Positions 54,209-63,487 of a stretch of DNA of 64,000 nucleotides are shown here, piece by piece (position 1 is the stretch's first letter; the number at the start of each line of letters is the position of its first letter). The notes under the pieces were generated by a model. The model was given only the letters and a program-made list of their open reading frames with translations. It was not told where the DNA came from and ran no database searches. Source of the stretch: Paraburkholderia sprentiae WSM5005 (GTDB taxonomy: Bacteria > Pseudomonadota > Gammaproteobacteria > Burkholderiales > Burkholderiaceae); assembly GCF_001865575.2 (NCBI RefSeq), contig NZ_CP017562.2, positions 1,922,001-1,986,000 of the forward strand, read 5' to 3'. The position numbers and the translations under genes were made by a program.

Positions 54209-54227
54209 GGCGCCGAAAATCGGCGCC
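54209..54227 (-). terminator. Stem-loop downstream of the LysM/LytM lipoprotein gene
   Basis: Perfect stem GGCGCCGA / TCGGCGCC with a three-base loop, about 55 bases past the stop at 54283. On the leftward transcript the loop is U-rich but no long U-tract follows. Probable transcript end. Confidence 0.55.
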
Positions 54228-54282
54228 TCGCCGGAAGGCAGCCGCTCGCGCTGCGATGAGTCGACGGACGCGACCGGGACGC

Positions 54283-55077
54283 TCAGCCGCCAGGCTTCGG
54301 CAGCCACTGGAGCGGATCGACCGGCTGGCCGTTCTGGCGCACTTCGAACTGGATCGACGCGACGCCGCGGCTATCGACACCGACCTCGCCGATCGTCTGC
54401 CCTTGCGCGACCGCGTCGCCTTCCTTGACGAGCAGCTGGCTGTTCTGGCCGTACGCGGTGATCAGCGAATCGTTGTGCTTGATGATGATGAGCGGGCCAT
54501 AGGCTTCGATGCCGCTGCCCGCGTAAACCACCCGGCCGGTCGCCGCGGCCTTGACCGGATCGCCGGGTTGCCCGCCGATCACGATGCCGTTGGATTTGCC
54601 CGGCGAGAACGTGCGCAGGATCGGTCCGCGCAACGGCCACTCAAGCATGCCCTGCTGCGGCGCGGCCGCGCCGACCGGCGCACCGGGTACGGCGCCCGGC
54701 GGCAGGTTCGCGGTCGCGCCCGGCGCGGCTGGCGCCACCGCAGCCGGCGGCGCGACCACGCTGCCGGAGATCATCGGCGGCGAAACGCGCAGCACCTGGC
54801 CAGGCGCGACCGCCGCGTTGACCGGCAAGCCGTTCCACGCGGCGATTTCCTGGGCGCTGCGTCCATACGCCGAAGCGATGCCGGAGAGGGTATCGCCCGG
54901 ATTCACGCGGTAGTAGCCGGCGGGCACCGGGACCGTCGCGAGGCTGGTCGTGCCCGACGGCGCGGTGCTGTAGAACGGCGTGCTTTCCCACGGCATCGTC
55001 GTGCAGCCGGCGATCAGCACGCCGAGCACCGCCGCCATCAGGAGGCGGATCCCCGTCGGCTGCCATTGTTGTGTCAT
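54283..55077 (-). CDS. LysM/LytM (M23-like) lipoprotein, NlpD type, apparently catalytically inactive
   Basis: A 264-residue lipoprotein: signal with lipobox 'LIAGC' (Cys25), a LysM domain (about 50-98, 'YYRVNPGDTLSGIASAYGRS'), an Ala/Pro linker and a LytM fold (about 165-262). The zinc-site residues of active M23 peptidases are replaced: 'GIVIGG' instead of GxDxxx, 'ITAYGQN' instead of TxYxH and 'IQFEVR' instead of LHFEVR. Like EnvC and NlpD it should activate amidases rather than cut peptidoglycan itself. ATG 55077 has GAGGA upstream. Confidence 0.88.
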   Translation of the reverse strand: MTQQWQPTGIRLLMAAVLGVLIAGCTTMPWESTPFYSTAPSGTTSLATVPVPAGYYRVNPGDTLSGIASAYGRSAQEIAAWNGLPVNAAVAPGQVLRVSPPMISGSVVAPPAAVAPAAPGATANLPPGAVPGAPVGAAAPQQGMLEWPLRGPILRTFSPGKSNGIVIGGQPGDPVKAAATGRVVYAGSGIEAYGPLIIIKHNDSLITAYGQNSQLLVKEGDAVAQGQTIGEVGVDSRGVASIQFEVRQNGQPVDPLQWLPKPGG

Positions 55078-55145
55078 TTGGTTTTCCTCGACGTGTGTCT
55101 CAACCCGGTTCAATCGACGCGATAGCAATTGTCGTGCCGTCATCT

Positions 55146-55457
55146 TCAGACGCTACCCTGCGTTTCGACGACGAGCACGCGAGCCGCGCCCAGCGGATGA
55201 GCGACGTGCTCGGTGCCGACCGACGCATAGAACACGTCGCCCGTTTCGAGCACCGTCGAGCGTTCGATGCCGTCTTCGCGATAGCGCATCTCGACGCGCC
55301 CGTCGAGCACGGCAAACACCTCCTCGCCGTCGTTCACGTGCCACTTGTACGGCTGGTCGGTCCAATGCAAACGCGTGGTGATGCCGTTCATGTTCGCGAT
55401 CTCGAGCGCGCCCCAGGCACGCGACGGAGTAAAGCTTCTGCTGCGAATGATCTTCAT
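55146..55457 (-). CDS. Small cupin-domain protein
   Basis: A 103-residue single cupin: 'DGEEVFAVLDGRVEMRYRED' is motif 1 and 'LETGDVFYASVGTEHVAHP' is motif 2, with His in 'KWHVNDGEE' and 'EHVAHP' as metal ligands. Cupins of this size bind metal and small ligands; the role is unknown. ATG 55457 is the likely start, though its ribosome site is weak and an in-frame start exists at 55490. It precedes the lipoprotein gene closely. Confidence 0.8.
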   Translation of the reverse strand: MKIIRSRSFTPSRAWGALEIANMNGITTRLHWTDQPYKWHVNDGEEVFAVLDGRVEMRYREDGIERSTVLETGDVFYASVGTEHVAHPLGAARVLVVETQGSV

Positions 55458-55685
55458 GGTCGATGAGCAATTGGCAAGCGCGCGGACCACGCGACCAGCG
55501 CCGTCTGCCCACGGGCGACGGCGCTGGCGCGGCTGGCCCTATTATAGGTCGCGCGGCTCGCGGCACTTCGCAAGCGAGCCGGTGCGGCGGATTCGCCCGA
55601 TCGTTGCAGGCAATCGACCATCGCCTATACTCAGTCAAGCCGCGCGGAGCTCACCACACCGTCGGGATTCTGGGAGGAATCGAGG

Positions 55686-56006
55686 ATGAATAAAGCCACT
55701 TTTCTGGCCGTGCAACTGAACGTCGACGATGTCGCCGCGTCTCCGGGCCTCGTCGAACTGCTGAACACACATCTGGTCTTTGCCGCCGACGTCGCCGAGG
55801 CCGCCGATGCGCTCGTGCAACTGGCGAGCATCGCAAGGCTGTCGAGCGGGGTCGAGGCGAGCGTCGAGCTGCCCGCGGTGGCGATCGAGCGGCTGCGCGA
55901 TGCGCTCGACAACCTGAGCGGCTACGACGAATCGTGGCTGCTCGCGCTGGAGCCGAGCCGCGAGCTGTTCGATGACATCGGCCGGCGGCAGCGAACGCTG
56001 CATTGA
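55686..56006 (+). CDS. Small helical protein of unknown function
   Basis: A 106-residue acidic, helix-rich protein ('MNKATFLAVQLNVDDVAASP', 'LNTHLVFAADVAEAADALVQ', 'IERLRDALDNLSGYDESWLL'). It is not recognised. It is considered real because of a good ribosome site (AGGA and GAGG before ATG), GC-rich third positions like neighbours, and a strong terminator 36 bases after its stop. No signal peptide or membrane segment. Confidence 0.65.
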   Translation: MNKATFLAVQLNVDDVAASPGLVELLNTHLVFAADVAEAADALVQLASIARLSSGVEASVELPAVAIERLRDALDNLSGYDESWLLALEPSRELFDDIGRRQRTLH

Positions 56007-56041
56007 CGCGAAACCGCCGCACAACGGGACCTGTAAACGAC

Positions 56042-56075
56042 AAAACGCCATCCGTTGAACTGGATGGCGTTTTTT
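56042..56075 (+). terminator. Rho-independent terminator
   Basis: Perfect 12-base stem AAAACGCCATCC / GGATGGCGTTTT with an 8-base loop, followed by a T-run (to 56075). It ends the small-protein gene. The A-run on the left arm gives a U-tract in the opposite direction too, so it may also serve the convergent DUF4148 gene. Confidence 0.9.
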
Positions 56076-56160
56076 CTTGCCCGCCGCATTCGGGCTATTT
56101 CCCGACGCGGCGTCCCTGCAGACTACAACTACCCACTGCACCTGCACACTTCTACTGCGA

Positions 56161-56475
56161 TTAGCCGCCGAAGTACACCGAGTTGCGATCGGCCTTCGCG
56201 GGAAGGGCAGCGTGGCCCGCTTGCGAGGTGCCGACAGCCGGAGCGCCGTAGCCGCTGGTGTCCGTGCCGTGTTGCGCATCGACGCGGGCTTGCGCTGCCT
56301 GGATGTTCGCCGGGTAGGTTGCGTCGTCAGCGGTCGGGTTGTAGCCCGCTTTTTCGAGTTGAACCAGTTCAGCGCGAACTTGAGCGCGGGTCACCGGCTG
56401 GCTGGCTTGAGCGAACGAAGCGACCGGAACAACGAGGGCGACGGCGATAGCAACTGCGGAAATCAGAGTCTTCAT
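56161..56475 (-). CDS. DUF4148 small periplasmic protein
   Basis: A 104-residue protein: a signal peptide (1-22, 'AIAVALVVPVASFAQA'), then the DUF4148 core 'TRAQVRAELVQLEKAGYNP' followed by 'YPANIQAAQARV' and a Gly/Ala tail. DUF4148 proteins are abundant in Burkholderiaceae, often in many copies, with unknown function. ATG 56475 has GGAGG with ideal spacing. A 12-base palindrome lies about 90 bases upstream. Confidence 0.9.
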   Translation of the reverse strand: MKTLISAVAIAVALVVPVASFAQASQPVTRAQVRAELVQLEKAGYNPTADDATYPANIQAAQARVDAQHGTDTSGYGAPAVGTSQAGHAALPAKADRNSVYFGG

Positions 56476-56564
56476 GATTAACCTCCAAATGACTTGTTGT
56501 GATGCGCTTCGGGTTTCTGCTTTTCCCTCAGCGGTTGAAAACAAGTGTAGAGGTGTCGTGACCT

Positions 56565-56576
56565 AGGGTAAACCCT
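56565..56576. promoter_or_regulatory. Palindrome AGGGTAAACCCT upstream of DUF4148 gene
   Basis: A 12-base dyad (AGGGT-AA-ACCCT), 90 bases upstream of the DUF4148 start. The position fits an operator or upstream promoter element; the binding factor is unknown. Confidence 0.3.
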
Positions 56577-56655
56577 TAAGTCAGCGAAAGTCTATTGTTC
56601 CTATCGCAATAGTCGACCGGGCTTTTTAAACCTATAGATGCGGGTCCAGACGAAG

Positions 56656-56701
56656 AAACGGCCCGGCACGCCCTATGACCATGGCGCGCCGGGCCGTTTT
56701 T
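56656..56701 (-). terminator. Terminator stem-loop of gnd
   Basis: A long stem with outer arms AAACGGCCCGGC / GCCGGGCCGTTT and inner CGCC/GGCG pairs, 17 bases past the gnd stop. The leftward transcript ends in UUUCUU. The T-run to the right (TTTTT) makes it usable on both strands. Confidence 0.85.
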
Positions 56702-56717
56702 CAAACCCTCGAAACCC

Positions 56718-58127
56718 TCAACTCCACTGTGCGTGGAAGCTGCCCGGCTTGTCGATGCGTTCGAACGTATGCGCGCCGAAGAAGTCGCGTTGCGCCTGCA
56801 CGAGGTTCGCGGGCAGACGCTCCGAGCGGTACGCGTCGAAATACGCGATCGCCGACGCGAACGCCGGCACCGGCACACCCGCGTTGATCGCGGCCACCAC
56901 GACTTCGCGCAGCGCCGCCTGGTAGTTCTTCGCGATGTCGCGGAAGTATGGATCGAGCAGCAGGTTCGCGAGCACCTTGTCCGTCGAGTAGGCGTCGGTG
57001 ATCTTTTGCAGGAAGCGCGCGCGGATGATGCAGCCCGCCCGGAAGATTTTCGCGATCGTGCCGTAGTCGAGATCCCACTTGTACTCTTCCGACGCGGCGC
57101 GCAACTGCGCAAAGCCTTGCGCGTATGAGATCACCTTGCTGAAGTACAACGCGCGGCGCACCGATTCGATGAACGCCTCCTTTGCGCCTTCGAGCGGCTT
57201 GGCCAGCGGACCTTCGAGCAGCTTGCTCGCGGCCACGCGCTGGGTCTTCAGCGACGACAGCACGCGCGCGAACACCGCTTCGGTGATCAGCGGCAGCGGC
57301 GCGCCAAGGTCGAGCGCGTTCTGGCTGGTCCACTTGCCCGTGCCCTTCTGCGCCGCACGGTCGAGGATCACGTCGACGAGGTCCTTGCCGGTTTCGTCGT
57401 CCTTCTTGCCGAAAATCTTCGACGTGATTTCGATCAGGTAGCTGTCGAGTTCGCCTTGGTTCCACTCGGTGTACACCTTGCCGAGTTCCTCGTTGGACAA
57501 GCCGACGACCTGCTTCAGCACCGCGTAGCTTTCCGCGATCAACTGCATATCGCCGTACTCGATGCCGTTGTGCACCATCTTCACGAAGTGGCCCGCGCCG
57601 TCCGGTCCCATGTACGCGACGCAGGGCTCGCCGTCGGGCGCCTTCGCGGCGATCTCGGTGAGGATCGGCGCGACGAGGTCGTACGCGTCGCGCTGGCCGC
57701 CCGGCATGATCGACGGGCCTTTCAGCGCGCCTTCCTCGCCGCCCGACACGCCCGTGCCGATGAAATGCAGACCCGCCTTCGCGAGTTCCTGGTTGCGGCG
57801 GATCGTGTCGGTGAAATGCGTGTTGCCGCCGTCGATCAGGATGTCGCCCTTGTCGAGCAGCGGCTTGAGCGAGGCAATGGTCGCGTCGGTCGGCTCGCCG
57901 GCCTTGACCATCAGCAGAATGCGGCGCGGCTTTTCGAGCGAGTCGACGAACTCTTCCAGCGTGAAAGCCGGCACCAGTTTGCGGTCCGGATATTCGGCGA
58001 TGAGTTCGTCGGTTTTCGCGCGGCTACGGTTATAAACCGACACCGCATGGCCGCGGCTCTCGATGTTGAGCGCCAGATTGCGGCCCATGACCGCCAGCCC
58101 GACCACGCCGATTGCCTGTTTGCCCAT
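56718..58127 (-). CDS. gnd: 6-phosphogluconate dehydrogenase (decarboxylating)
   Basis: A 469-residue enzyme of the oxidative pentose phosphate pathway, oxidising 6-phosphogluconate to ribulose 5-phosphate and CO2 with NADP. Motifs: the Rossmann segment '[20 protein letters not shown]', '[12 protein letters not shown]', substrate loop '[20 protein letters not shown]', catalytic '[18 protein letters not shown]' and '[15 protein letters not shown]'. The length matches the long (E. coli-like) form. ATG 58127 has GGAGAA upstream. Confidence 0.97.
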   Translation of the reverse strand: MGKQAIGVVGLAVMGRNLALNIESRGHAVSVYNRSRAKTDELIAEYPDRKLVPAFTLEEFVDSLEKPRRILLMVKAGEPTDATIASLKPLLDKGDILIDGGNTHFTDTIRRNQELAKAGLHFIGTGVSGGEEGALKGPSIMPGGQRDAYDLVAPILTEIAAKAPDGEPCVAYMGPDGAGHFVKMVHNGIEYGDMQLIAESYAVLKQVVGLSNEELGKVYTEWNQGELDSYLIEITSKIFGKKDDETGKDLVDVILDRAAQKGTGKWTSQNALDLGAPLPLITEAVFARVLSSLKTQRVAASKLLEGPLAKPLEGAKEAFIESVRRALYFSKVISYAQGFAQLRAASEEYKWDLDYGTIAKIFRAGCIIRARFLQKITDAYSTDKVLANLLLDPYFRDIAKNYQAALREVVVAAINAGVPVPAFASAIAYFDAYRSERLPANLVQAQRDFFGAHTFERIDKPGSFHAQWS

Positions 58128-58392
58128 TTGAATTCTCCAGAGTCCAAAAAATGTCGTGTCGCCGCGCTGCAAAAACACTGGCGCGGCGTCGAGGGTGAAA
58201 GGATAAAAGAAATGCGCGCTTGCCGCTTGATGGCCGGCAAGGACGCGGCTGCCCGTGCTCGTGCCGCACTCCTGTTCGCGCGTGGCGACAGATATTGTGC
58301 GCGCGTCGCCGCGCGGGCGGCGGGTTCGGTTTTGGATCGGACTGAGGTTTGGCGGACCGCATGGACGAATACGCGGCCCGTCGATGTACCCG

Positions 58393-59001
58393 CTACCCTG
58401 CCCGCTTGATGAACACCAGACTGAAGTTATTGGCGGGCATCGCGACCACCCGCTCGCAGGTGAGCCCCGCCGCGTCGCCGAGCGCGACGACCGCTTCCAT
58501 GTCGCGCACGCCCCATTCCGGATCGCGACTCTTCAACCATTGATCGAACGCTTCGTTGCTCGGCGCCGTCTGCGCGCCGCCGCGCCGGTAAGGACCATAC
58601 AGAAACAACACGCCGCCGTCGACGAGCCGCCGCCCGGCGCCATCGAACAGTGCCTGCGCCGCGCTCCACGGCGAGATGTGGATCATGTTGATGCAGACCA
58701 CCGCGTCGAGCGCATCGACGCCCCAGTCCGCCTGATGCACGTCGAGCGCGAGCGGCGCGCGCACGTTCGCGAGCCCGGTGTGCGCGGTCCACGCGGCAAT
58801 CGATGCTCGCGCAGCCGCGTCGGCATCGCTCGGCTGCCAGTCGAGGCCCGGTAGCGCGCCGGCGAACCAGATCGCGTGCTCGCCGGTGCCGCTCGCGATT
58901 TCGAGCACGTGGCCGCCGGCCGGCAGCGCATCTCGCAGCACGGCGAGGATCGGTTCGCGATTGCGTTCGGCGGATGGCGAATGTTGCCGGGCGTCGGTCA
59001 T
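58393..59001 (-). CDS. DUF938 SAM-dependent methyltransferase-like protein
   Basis: A 202-residue DUF938 protein: '[20 protein letters not shown]', the SAM-binding loop '[16 protein letters not shown]', '[12 protein letters not shown]' and '[20 protein letters not shown]'. The Rossmann methyltransferase fold is clear; the substrate is unknown. It sits between gnd and the sirtuin on the same strand. Confidence 0.9.
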   Translation of the reverse strand: MTDARQHSPSAERNREPILAVLRDALPAGGHVLEIASGTGEHAIWFAGALPGLDWQPSDADAAARASIAAWTAHTGLANVRAPLALDVHQADWGVDALDAVVCINMIHISPWSAAQALFDGAGRRLVDGGVLFLYGPYRRGGAQTAPSNEAFDQWLKSRDPEWGVRDMEAVVALGDAAGLTCERVVAMPANNFSLVFIKRAG

Positions 59002-59069
59002 GGTCGGCCTCGCGTGTTGCTTTTGAGTGTTGAAGGTGACGTGCGCGATGTACTCACGATGTACTCATT

Positions 59070-59939
59070 TCAATCGCCAGCCAGCCGACCGGCGAGCGCG
59101 CTCAAGGTATCGCCGCACGGCGCGGCCACCTTCAGCGACAGCAGCGGATCGGCGCGCGTGCGGCCGAGGTTGATCGCCGCGATCGGTTTGCCCTGGCGCT
59201 GCGCCCAGACGCAGAAGCGGTAGCCGGAATACACCATCAGCGACGAGCCGGCCACGAGCACCGCGTCGGCGGCATCGAGCGCATGCGAGGCCGCTTCGAC
59301 GCGCGCCTTCGGCACGTTCTCGCCGAAGAACACCACCGACGGCTTCAGCAGCCCGCCGCAGTTCGAGCATGCCGGCACGCGAAAGCCGCCGAGATCGTGC
59401 CACGCGAGATGCGCGTCGCCATCGGCCGCGGCTTCGGCCGTGACGTCGAGCAGCGCGGGGTTATCGGCTTCGAGCGTCTGCTGGATCTGCGCGCGCGAAT
59501 GCTGCATGCCGCAGTTCAGACAGCTCACGCCGTCGATACCGCCATGCAACTCGATGACGTCGCGGCTGCCCGCGCGCTGATGCAAACCGTCGACGTTCTG
59601 CGTGACCAGTGTCGGCACGTGACCGGCCGCTTCGAGCCGCGCGAGCGCGACATGCGCGGCATTCGGCTGCGCGCGCGCGACGAGCGGCCAGCCGACCATG
59701 CTGCGCGCCCAGTAGCGCTGACGCATCGCGAGCGTGCCGAGGAACTCCTGCAGCGTGATCGGCGGCGAGCGCTTCCATGCGCCGTTGTCGTCGCGATAGC
59801 CGGGGATGCCGGAGTCGGTGCTGATGCCCGCGCCGGTCAGCACGAACAGGCGTGGATGACGCTGCACGAAGCGATGCAGATCGTCGAGCGTGTGCGGGTC
59901 GTCCAAGGGTTCGGTCGGCGTGAGCTGAAGGTCGGTCAT
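59070..59939 (-). CDS. Sir2-family NAD-dependent protein deacylase
   Basis: A 289-residue sirtuin: 'FVLTGAGISTDSGIPGYRD', 'TLVTQNVDGLHQRAGS', the catalytic His in 'VIELHGGIDGVSC', a zinc site from 'CLNCGMQH' and 'ACSNCGG', and 'PSVVFFGENVP'. It removes acyl groups from lysines using NAD. ATG 59939 is preferred; the frame is open upstream but overlaps the next gene in another frame with no sirtuin similarity. Confidence 0.94.
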   Translation of the reverse strand: MTDLQLTPTEPLDDPHTLDDLHRFVQRHPRLFVLTGAGISTDSGIPGYRDDNGAWKRSPPITLQEFLGTLAMRQRYWARSMVGWPLVARAQPNAAHVALARLEAAGHVPTLVTQNVDGLHQRAGSRDVIELHGGIDGVSCLNCGMQHSRAQIQQTLEADNPALLDVTAEAAADGDAHLAWHDLGGFRVPACSNCGGLLKPSVVFFGENVPKARVEAASHALDAADAVLVAGSSLMVYSGYRFCVWAQRQGKPIAAINLGRTRADPLLSLKVAAPCGDTLSALAGRLAGD

Positions 59940-59968
59940 GTCGGGGACGGTGCAAGAGCATGCGTGAA

Positions 59969-60244
59969 TCAGCGGCGGGGGCGCGGTTTGCCGCGCGCCG
60001 GCGTCGAGCGAGGCGCGTCGGCTTGCGGCTCCGATTTCGCGCCCTTCGCGTCCGCTCGCCGCGCTGGCCGCGCCTTGTGTGCCTGCCGCTGCTGCCACGC
60101 AGCTAGCGCGAGCTCGTAGCGTTCGAGCGCTTCGTCGTAGAGATCGAACACACACTGCGTGCAGCCGCTATGACAGCAGTCGTCGAGATCGGGCCGCGCG
60201 GGCGGCTGCGGCGGCGGGTCGTCGCTGGGTGTGGCTCGGGGCAC
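59969..60244 (-). CDS. Small cysteine-rich oxidoreductase-like-domain protein
   Basis: A 91-residue protein. The N-terminal motif 'DDCCHSGCTQCVFDLYDEAL' matches the oxidoreductase-like N-terminal domain family, with four Cys that may bind metal or a cluster. The C-terminal half is Arg/Ala/Lys-rich and disordered. The start is GTG 60244. It lies just upstream of the sirtuin gene and may be co-transcribed. Function unknown. Confidence 0.75.
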   Translation of the reverse strand: MPRATPSDDPPPQPPARPDLDDCCHSGCTQCVFDLYDEALERYELALAAWQQRQAHKARPARRADAKGAKSEPQADAPRSTPARGKPRPRR

Positions 60245-60338
60245 GGCGCGTGGCTTTTGCGTGGAAAGGCGGTGGAGCGTCCAGTATAAGTTGAACGCGC
60301 GAGCCCGCGCCGCCTCCCCTCGCGGTGCGGCGCGCCGC

Positions 60339-61103
60339 TCAACCGCGCCCGACGAACGGCATCTTGCTCGCCATGATCGTCATGAACTGCACGTTCGCCG
60401 ACAGCGGCAGGTTCGCCATCTGCAGCACCGCGTCGGCGACATGCTGCACGTCCATCAGCGGCTCGACCGCGATCTCGCCGTTCGCCTGGGGCACACCGCG
60501 CGCCATCCGCGCGGCCATCTCGGTCGCCGCGTTGCCGATGTCGATCTGCCCGCACACGATGTCGTACTTGCGGCCGTCGAGCGACACCGCTTTCGTGAGT
60601 CCCGTAATGGCGTGTTTGGTCGCCGTGTACGCGGCGCTGTTCGGGCGCGGCGCGTGCGCGGAGATCGAGCCATTGTTGATGATGCGGCCACCGCGCGGAT
60701 TCTGCGTCTTCATCAAGCCGAAGGCCGCGCGCGTGCACAGGAACACGCCGTTCAGATTGGTATCGACGATGGAGCGCCATTCGTCGATGCTGACTTCGTC
60801 GAGATCGACGGGCGAGCCGTTGCGTCCGGCGTTGTTGAACAGCACGTCGAGCCGGCCGAAGCGCGCGCGGATCGTGTCGAACAACGCGGCGACGCTCTCG
60901 GCGTCGGTCACGTCGCACGCTACCGCGAGTGCGTCGCCGCGCAGCGCCTGGGCTTCCTGCGCGACCGCATCGAGCGCGGCCTGGCGGCGTCCGGCGAGCA
61001 CCACGCGATAGCCATGCTGCGCGAGCGTGAGTGCGCACGCGCGGCCGATGCCGCTGCCCGCGCCCGTCACCAGTGCCACTTTTCCGTTTGCTGTTTCCGA
61101 CAT
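60339..61103 (-). CDS. Short-chain dehydrogenase/reductase
   Basis: A 254-residue classical SDR: the cofactor loop '[18 protein letters not shown]', '[11 protein letters not shown]', and the catalytic Ser-Tyr-Lys in '[20 protein letters not shown]' followed by TKH. Arg in 'VLAGRRQ' suggests NADP preference. The substrate is unknown. ATG 61103 has GGGAGAGG upstream; a GTG directly precedes it. Confidence 0.92.
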   Translation of the reverse strand: MSETANGKVALVTGAGSGIGRACALTLAQHGYRVVLAGRRQAALDAVAQEAQALRGDALAVACDVTDAESVAALFDTIRARFGRLDVLFNNAGRNGSPVDLDEVSIDEWRSIVDTNLNGVFLCTRAAFGLMKTQNPRGGRIINNGSISAHAPRPNSAAYTATKHAITGLTKAVSLDGRKYDIVCGQIDIGNAATEMAARMARGVPQANGEIAVEPLMDVQHVADAVLQMANLPLSANVQFMTIMASKMPFVGRG

Positions 61104-61377
61104 CACGCCTCTCCCGTTGTGTTAGGTTTCGGCGCGCGCTTTTTGCGGCGACCGGTTCGATCGCCATCACCATGCGCGCCGCTTTTCGCCCCGCACCATA
61201 CAACAGCGAATCGGCGATCGCAAACCGCGCGACGTCTTTCAGCGCGCTTTCATCGACTACGTGGCCACCGAACGCGGGCGCGTCGACGATCGCAACGGTG
61301 GTATCGTTCGCGCTTGCGCATCGCGCAAGATTCACAGCCTTCCCGGGACGGAGGAAGGCGTAACGGAAGCACGTTTG

Positions 61378-62211
61378 ATGAATGAATGCCCGAACCCGCC
61401 GCGCCGCTGGCCGCGTAGCCGCAACTCCGCACTGCTCAACGGCACGATCGGCTGGCACGTGATCGTGCTGATCGGCGTGGCCGTCGCGCCGGCCGCGTGG
61501 CCGTGGTGGCTCGCCGCTATCCTCGCGAACCACGCGCTCTTCACGATCATCGGGCTGTTGCCGCGCACGACGCTGCTCGGACCCAACTGGACCCGCCTGC
61601 CCGCGAGCCCGCGCAACGCGGATGCGATCGCGCTGACCATCGACGACGGTCCCGATCCCATCGTCACGCCCCAAGTCCTCGATCTGCTCGACGCGTTCGG
61701 CGTGCGCGCGACGTTCTTCTGCATCGGTTCGAAGGTCGAGCGTTACCCGCAGCTCGCGCGTGAGATCGTCGCTCGCGGGCATGCGCTCGAAAACCATTCG
61801 CAGCTGCACGTGCATACGTTTTCGATCACGTTTCCGCGCGCGTTGACGCGCGAGATCACCGCCGCGCAACGCACGCTCGAAACCGTCAGCGGCGCGCGGC
61901 CGATGTTCTTCCGCGCGCCCGCGGGCCTGCGCAATCTGTTTCTGGAGCCGGTGCTGCGCAAGCTCGATCTGCGTCTCGCGGCCTGGACGCGGCGCGGCTA
62001 CGATACGCGTGAGCGCGATCCTCACGTGGTCGCACGGCGTCTGCTCGCTGGTCTCGCCGCACGCGACATCCTGTTGCTGCACGATGGCAGTGCCGCGCTG
62101 ACCATCGAAGGCCAGCCACTGATTCTCGCGGTGCTGCCGAGCGTGATCGAAGCGGCGCGCGAGCGGCATCTGCGTTTCGTCACGCTGCGCGAAGCGCGCG
62201 CCGATGCGTGA
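61378..62211 (+). CDS. Polysaccharide deacetylase (NodB-like), membrane-anchored
   Basis: A 277-residue protein. Two hydrophobic helices (about 26-60) anchor it. The NodB domain follows, with 'ALTIDDGPDPIVTPQVLDLL' (catalytic Asp pair 89-90), 'ATFFCIGSKV' and the zinc motif 'HALENHSQLHVHTF' (His140, His144). It should deacetylate N-acetyl sugars of a surface polysaccharide or peptidoglycan. The start is likely ATG 61378, with GGAAG upstream; earlier in-frame starts exist. It overlaps the next gene by eight bases if that starts at 62204. Confidence 0.87.
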   Translation: MNECPNPPRRWPRSRNSALLNGTIGWHVIVLIGVAVAPAAWPWWLAAILANHALFTIIGLLPRTTLLGPNWTRLPASPRNADAIALTIDDGPDPIVTPQVLDLLDAFGVRATFFCIGSKVERYPQLAREIVARGHALENHSQLHVHTFSITFPRALTREITAAQRTLETVSGARPMFFRAPAGLRNLFLEPVLRKLDLRLAAWTRRGYDTRERDPHVVARRLLAGLAARDILLLHDGSAALTIEGQPLILAVLPSVIEAARERHLRFVTLREARADA

Positions 62212-62953
62212 CGACGCACCCGACGCGACTCCGCGCGCACCCGGCATGGCCGCGCGTAGAATCGAGCGCATGCGCCCTACCCCCGTTCCACAGCGCGAGC
62301 CCGAGCTCCCGCTGCATACGCCCAGTGTGCCGTCGTTGACGTTGGCGGCGCTCATTGCGCTCATCGCGTGGCTAGCGATCCTCGCGCAAGCCGACCTGAC
62401 GATCGATCGCACGCTCGCGCGCGGGCTCACCGTGTTCGACGCGCTCGCGCGCATGAGCAGCTACCTGACCAATCTGACGGTGCTCGCCAGCGCGTTCTGC
62501 TTCACGTGCATCACGCTGTGCAAGCACCGCACGCCGCTCGTGCGCTTTTTTCGGCAGCCGACGGTCGTCACCGCGGTCGTCGCGTACATGGTGTTCGTCG
62601 GCATTGCGTACAACGTGCTGTTGCGCGGGCTGTGGCCGCTGTCGCCCTACCGGCGCCTGCTCAACGAGTCGCTGCACAGTGTGCTGCCGATGCTCGCCGC
62701 GCTGTACTGGGTGCTGTTCGTGCCGCGCTTTCATTTGCGGTTGCGCCACTGTCTGCTGTGGCTCGTCTATCCGCTCGCCTATCTCGGCATCACCTTCTGG
62801 CGCGGCAGCCTGTCGGACTTTTATCCGTATCCATTCATCGATGTCGACACGCTCGGGCTGCGCCGGGTACTCGTCAATGCGGCGCTGCTGTTCGGCGGGT
62901 TTCTGATGCTGCTGGCCGTGTTCGTCGGCATCAATTTCAGGCGCCGGCGCTGA
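62204..62953 (+). CDS. Pr6Pr family integral membrane protein
   Basis: Up to 249 residues with six transmembrane helices (first at about 44-63). Typical Pr6Pr features are 'RMSSYLTNLTVLASAFCFTC' early, 'NESLHSVLPMLAALYWVLFV' in the middle and 'YPFIDVDTLGLRRVLVNA' late. Its function is not established. The start is ambiguous: ATG 62204 overlaps the deacetylase gene by eight bases, while ATG 62270 gives 227 residues and a shorter cytoplasmic N-terminus. Probably co-transcribed with the deacetylase gene. Confidence 0.82.
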   Translation: MRDDAPDATPRAPGMAARRIERMRPTPVPQREPELPLHTPSVPSLTLAALIALIAWLAILAQADLTIDRTLARGLTVFDALARMSSYLTNLTVLASAFCFTCITLCKHRTPLVRFFRQPTVVTAVVAYMVFVGIAYNVLLRGLWPLSPYRRLLNESLHSVLPMLAALYWVLFVPRFHLRLRHCLLWLVYPLAYLGITFWRGSLSDFYPYPFIDVDTLGLRRVLVNAALLFGGFLMLLAVFVGINFRRRR

Positions 62954-63101
62954 GATTCCAGGCCCGGGCGCACTTCTTGCACCCCTTTTCGTCACTGACG
63001 CGGGCCGACGCCGCAGCGGCGCGGCTTGCGCAGCGCCCTTGTGCGGGCGCGTTGCAATTGCAGCACGCGCGCACGTAAATATGACAACGGGAGCGACGCA
63101 T

Positions 63102-63368
63102 ATGAACACGAATTCAGCGGCAGGCACGGTAAAGGAGGTCGCAGGTAAGGTGCAAAGCGCGGTCGGCGACGCATTGGGCGACACCAGCGAACAGGTGGCG
63201 GGCAAGGCGCGCGAATTGAGCGGCAAGGCGCAGCAGTTATGCGCGAATACGACGAGCCTCGTGCGCGACGCGACGGCCGAAAACCCGTTCACGACGCTGG
63301 CCGTCGTCGCACTCGCCGGGTTCGTGATGGGCGCGCTGTGGTCGCGCGGCGGTCGCGACTACGACTGA
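63102..63368 (+). CDS. CsbD-like stress protein with C-terminal membrane helix
   Basis: An 88-residue protein: an amphipathic CsbD-like repeat region ('TVKEVAGKVQSAVGDALGD', 'QVAGKARELSGKAQQL') then a membrane helix ('TTLAVVALAGFVMGALWS') and a short Arg/Asp tail. Such proteins are often stress-induced and of unknown function. ATG 63102 has GGGAG upstream; in-frame ATG 63081 is possible. Confidence 0.8.
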   Translation: MNTNSAAGTVKEVAGKVQSAVGDALGDTSEQVAGKARELSGKAQQLCANTTSLVRDATAENPFTTLAVVALAGFVMGALWSRGGRDYD

Positions 63369-63448
63369 TGCAGGCACGGCGCCGGGAGCGAAGGCGCCGA
63401 TTCGAAGCACGAAGCGATCGCGCGAGCAGTCACACAAGCGGTCGCATG

Positions 63449-63481
63449 AGCGGGCGATCGGCCGTAAGCGGATCGCCCGCT
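63449..63481. terminator. Stem-loop between convergent CsbD-like and xthA genes
   Basis: Perfect 11-base stem AGCGGGCGATC / GATCGCCCGCT with an 11-base loop, starting seven bases past the xthA stop and 80 past the CsbD-like stop. No T-run, so likely a bidirectional weak terminator. Confidence 0.55.
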
Positions 63482-63487
63482 GCTTCG

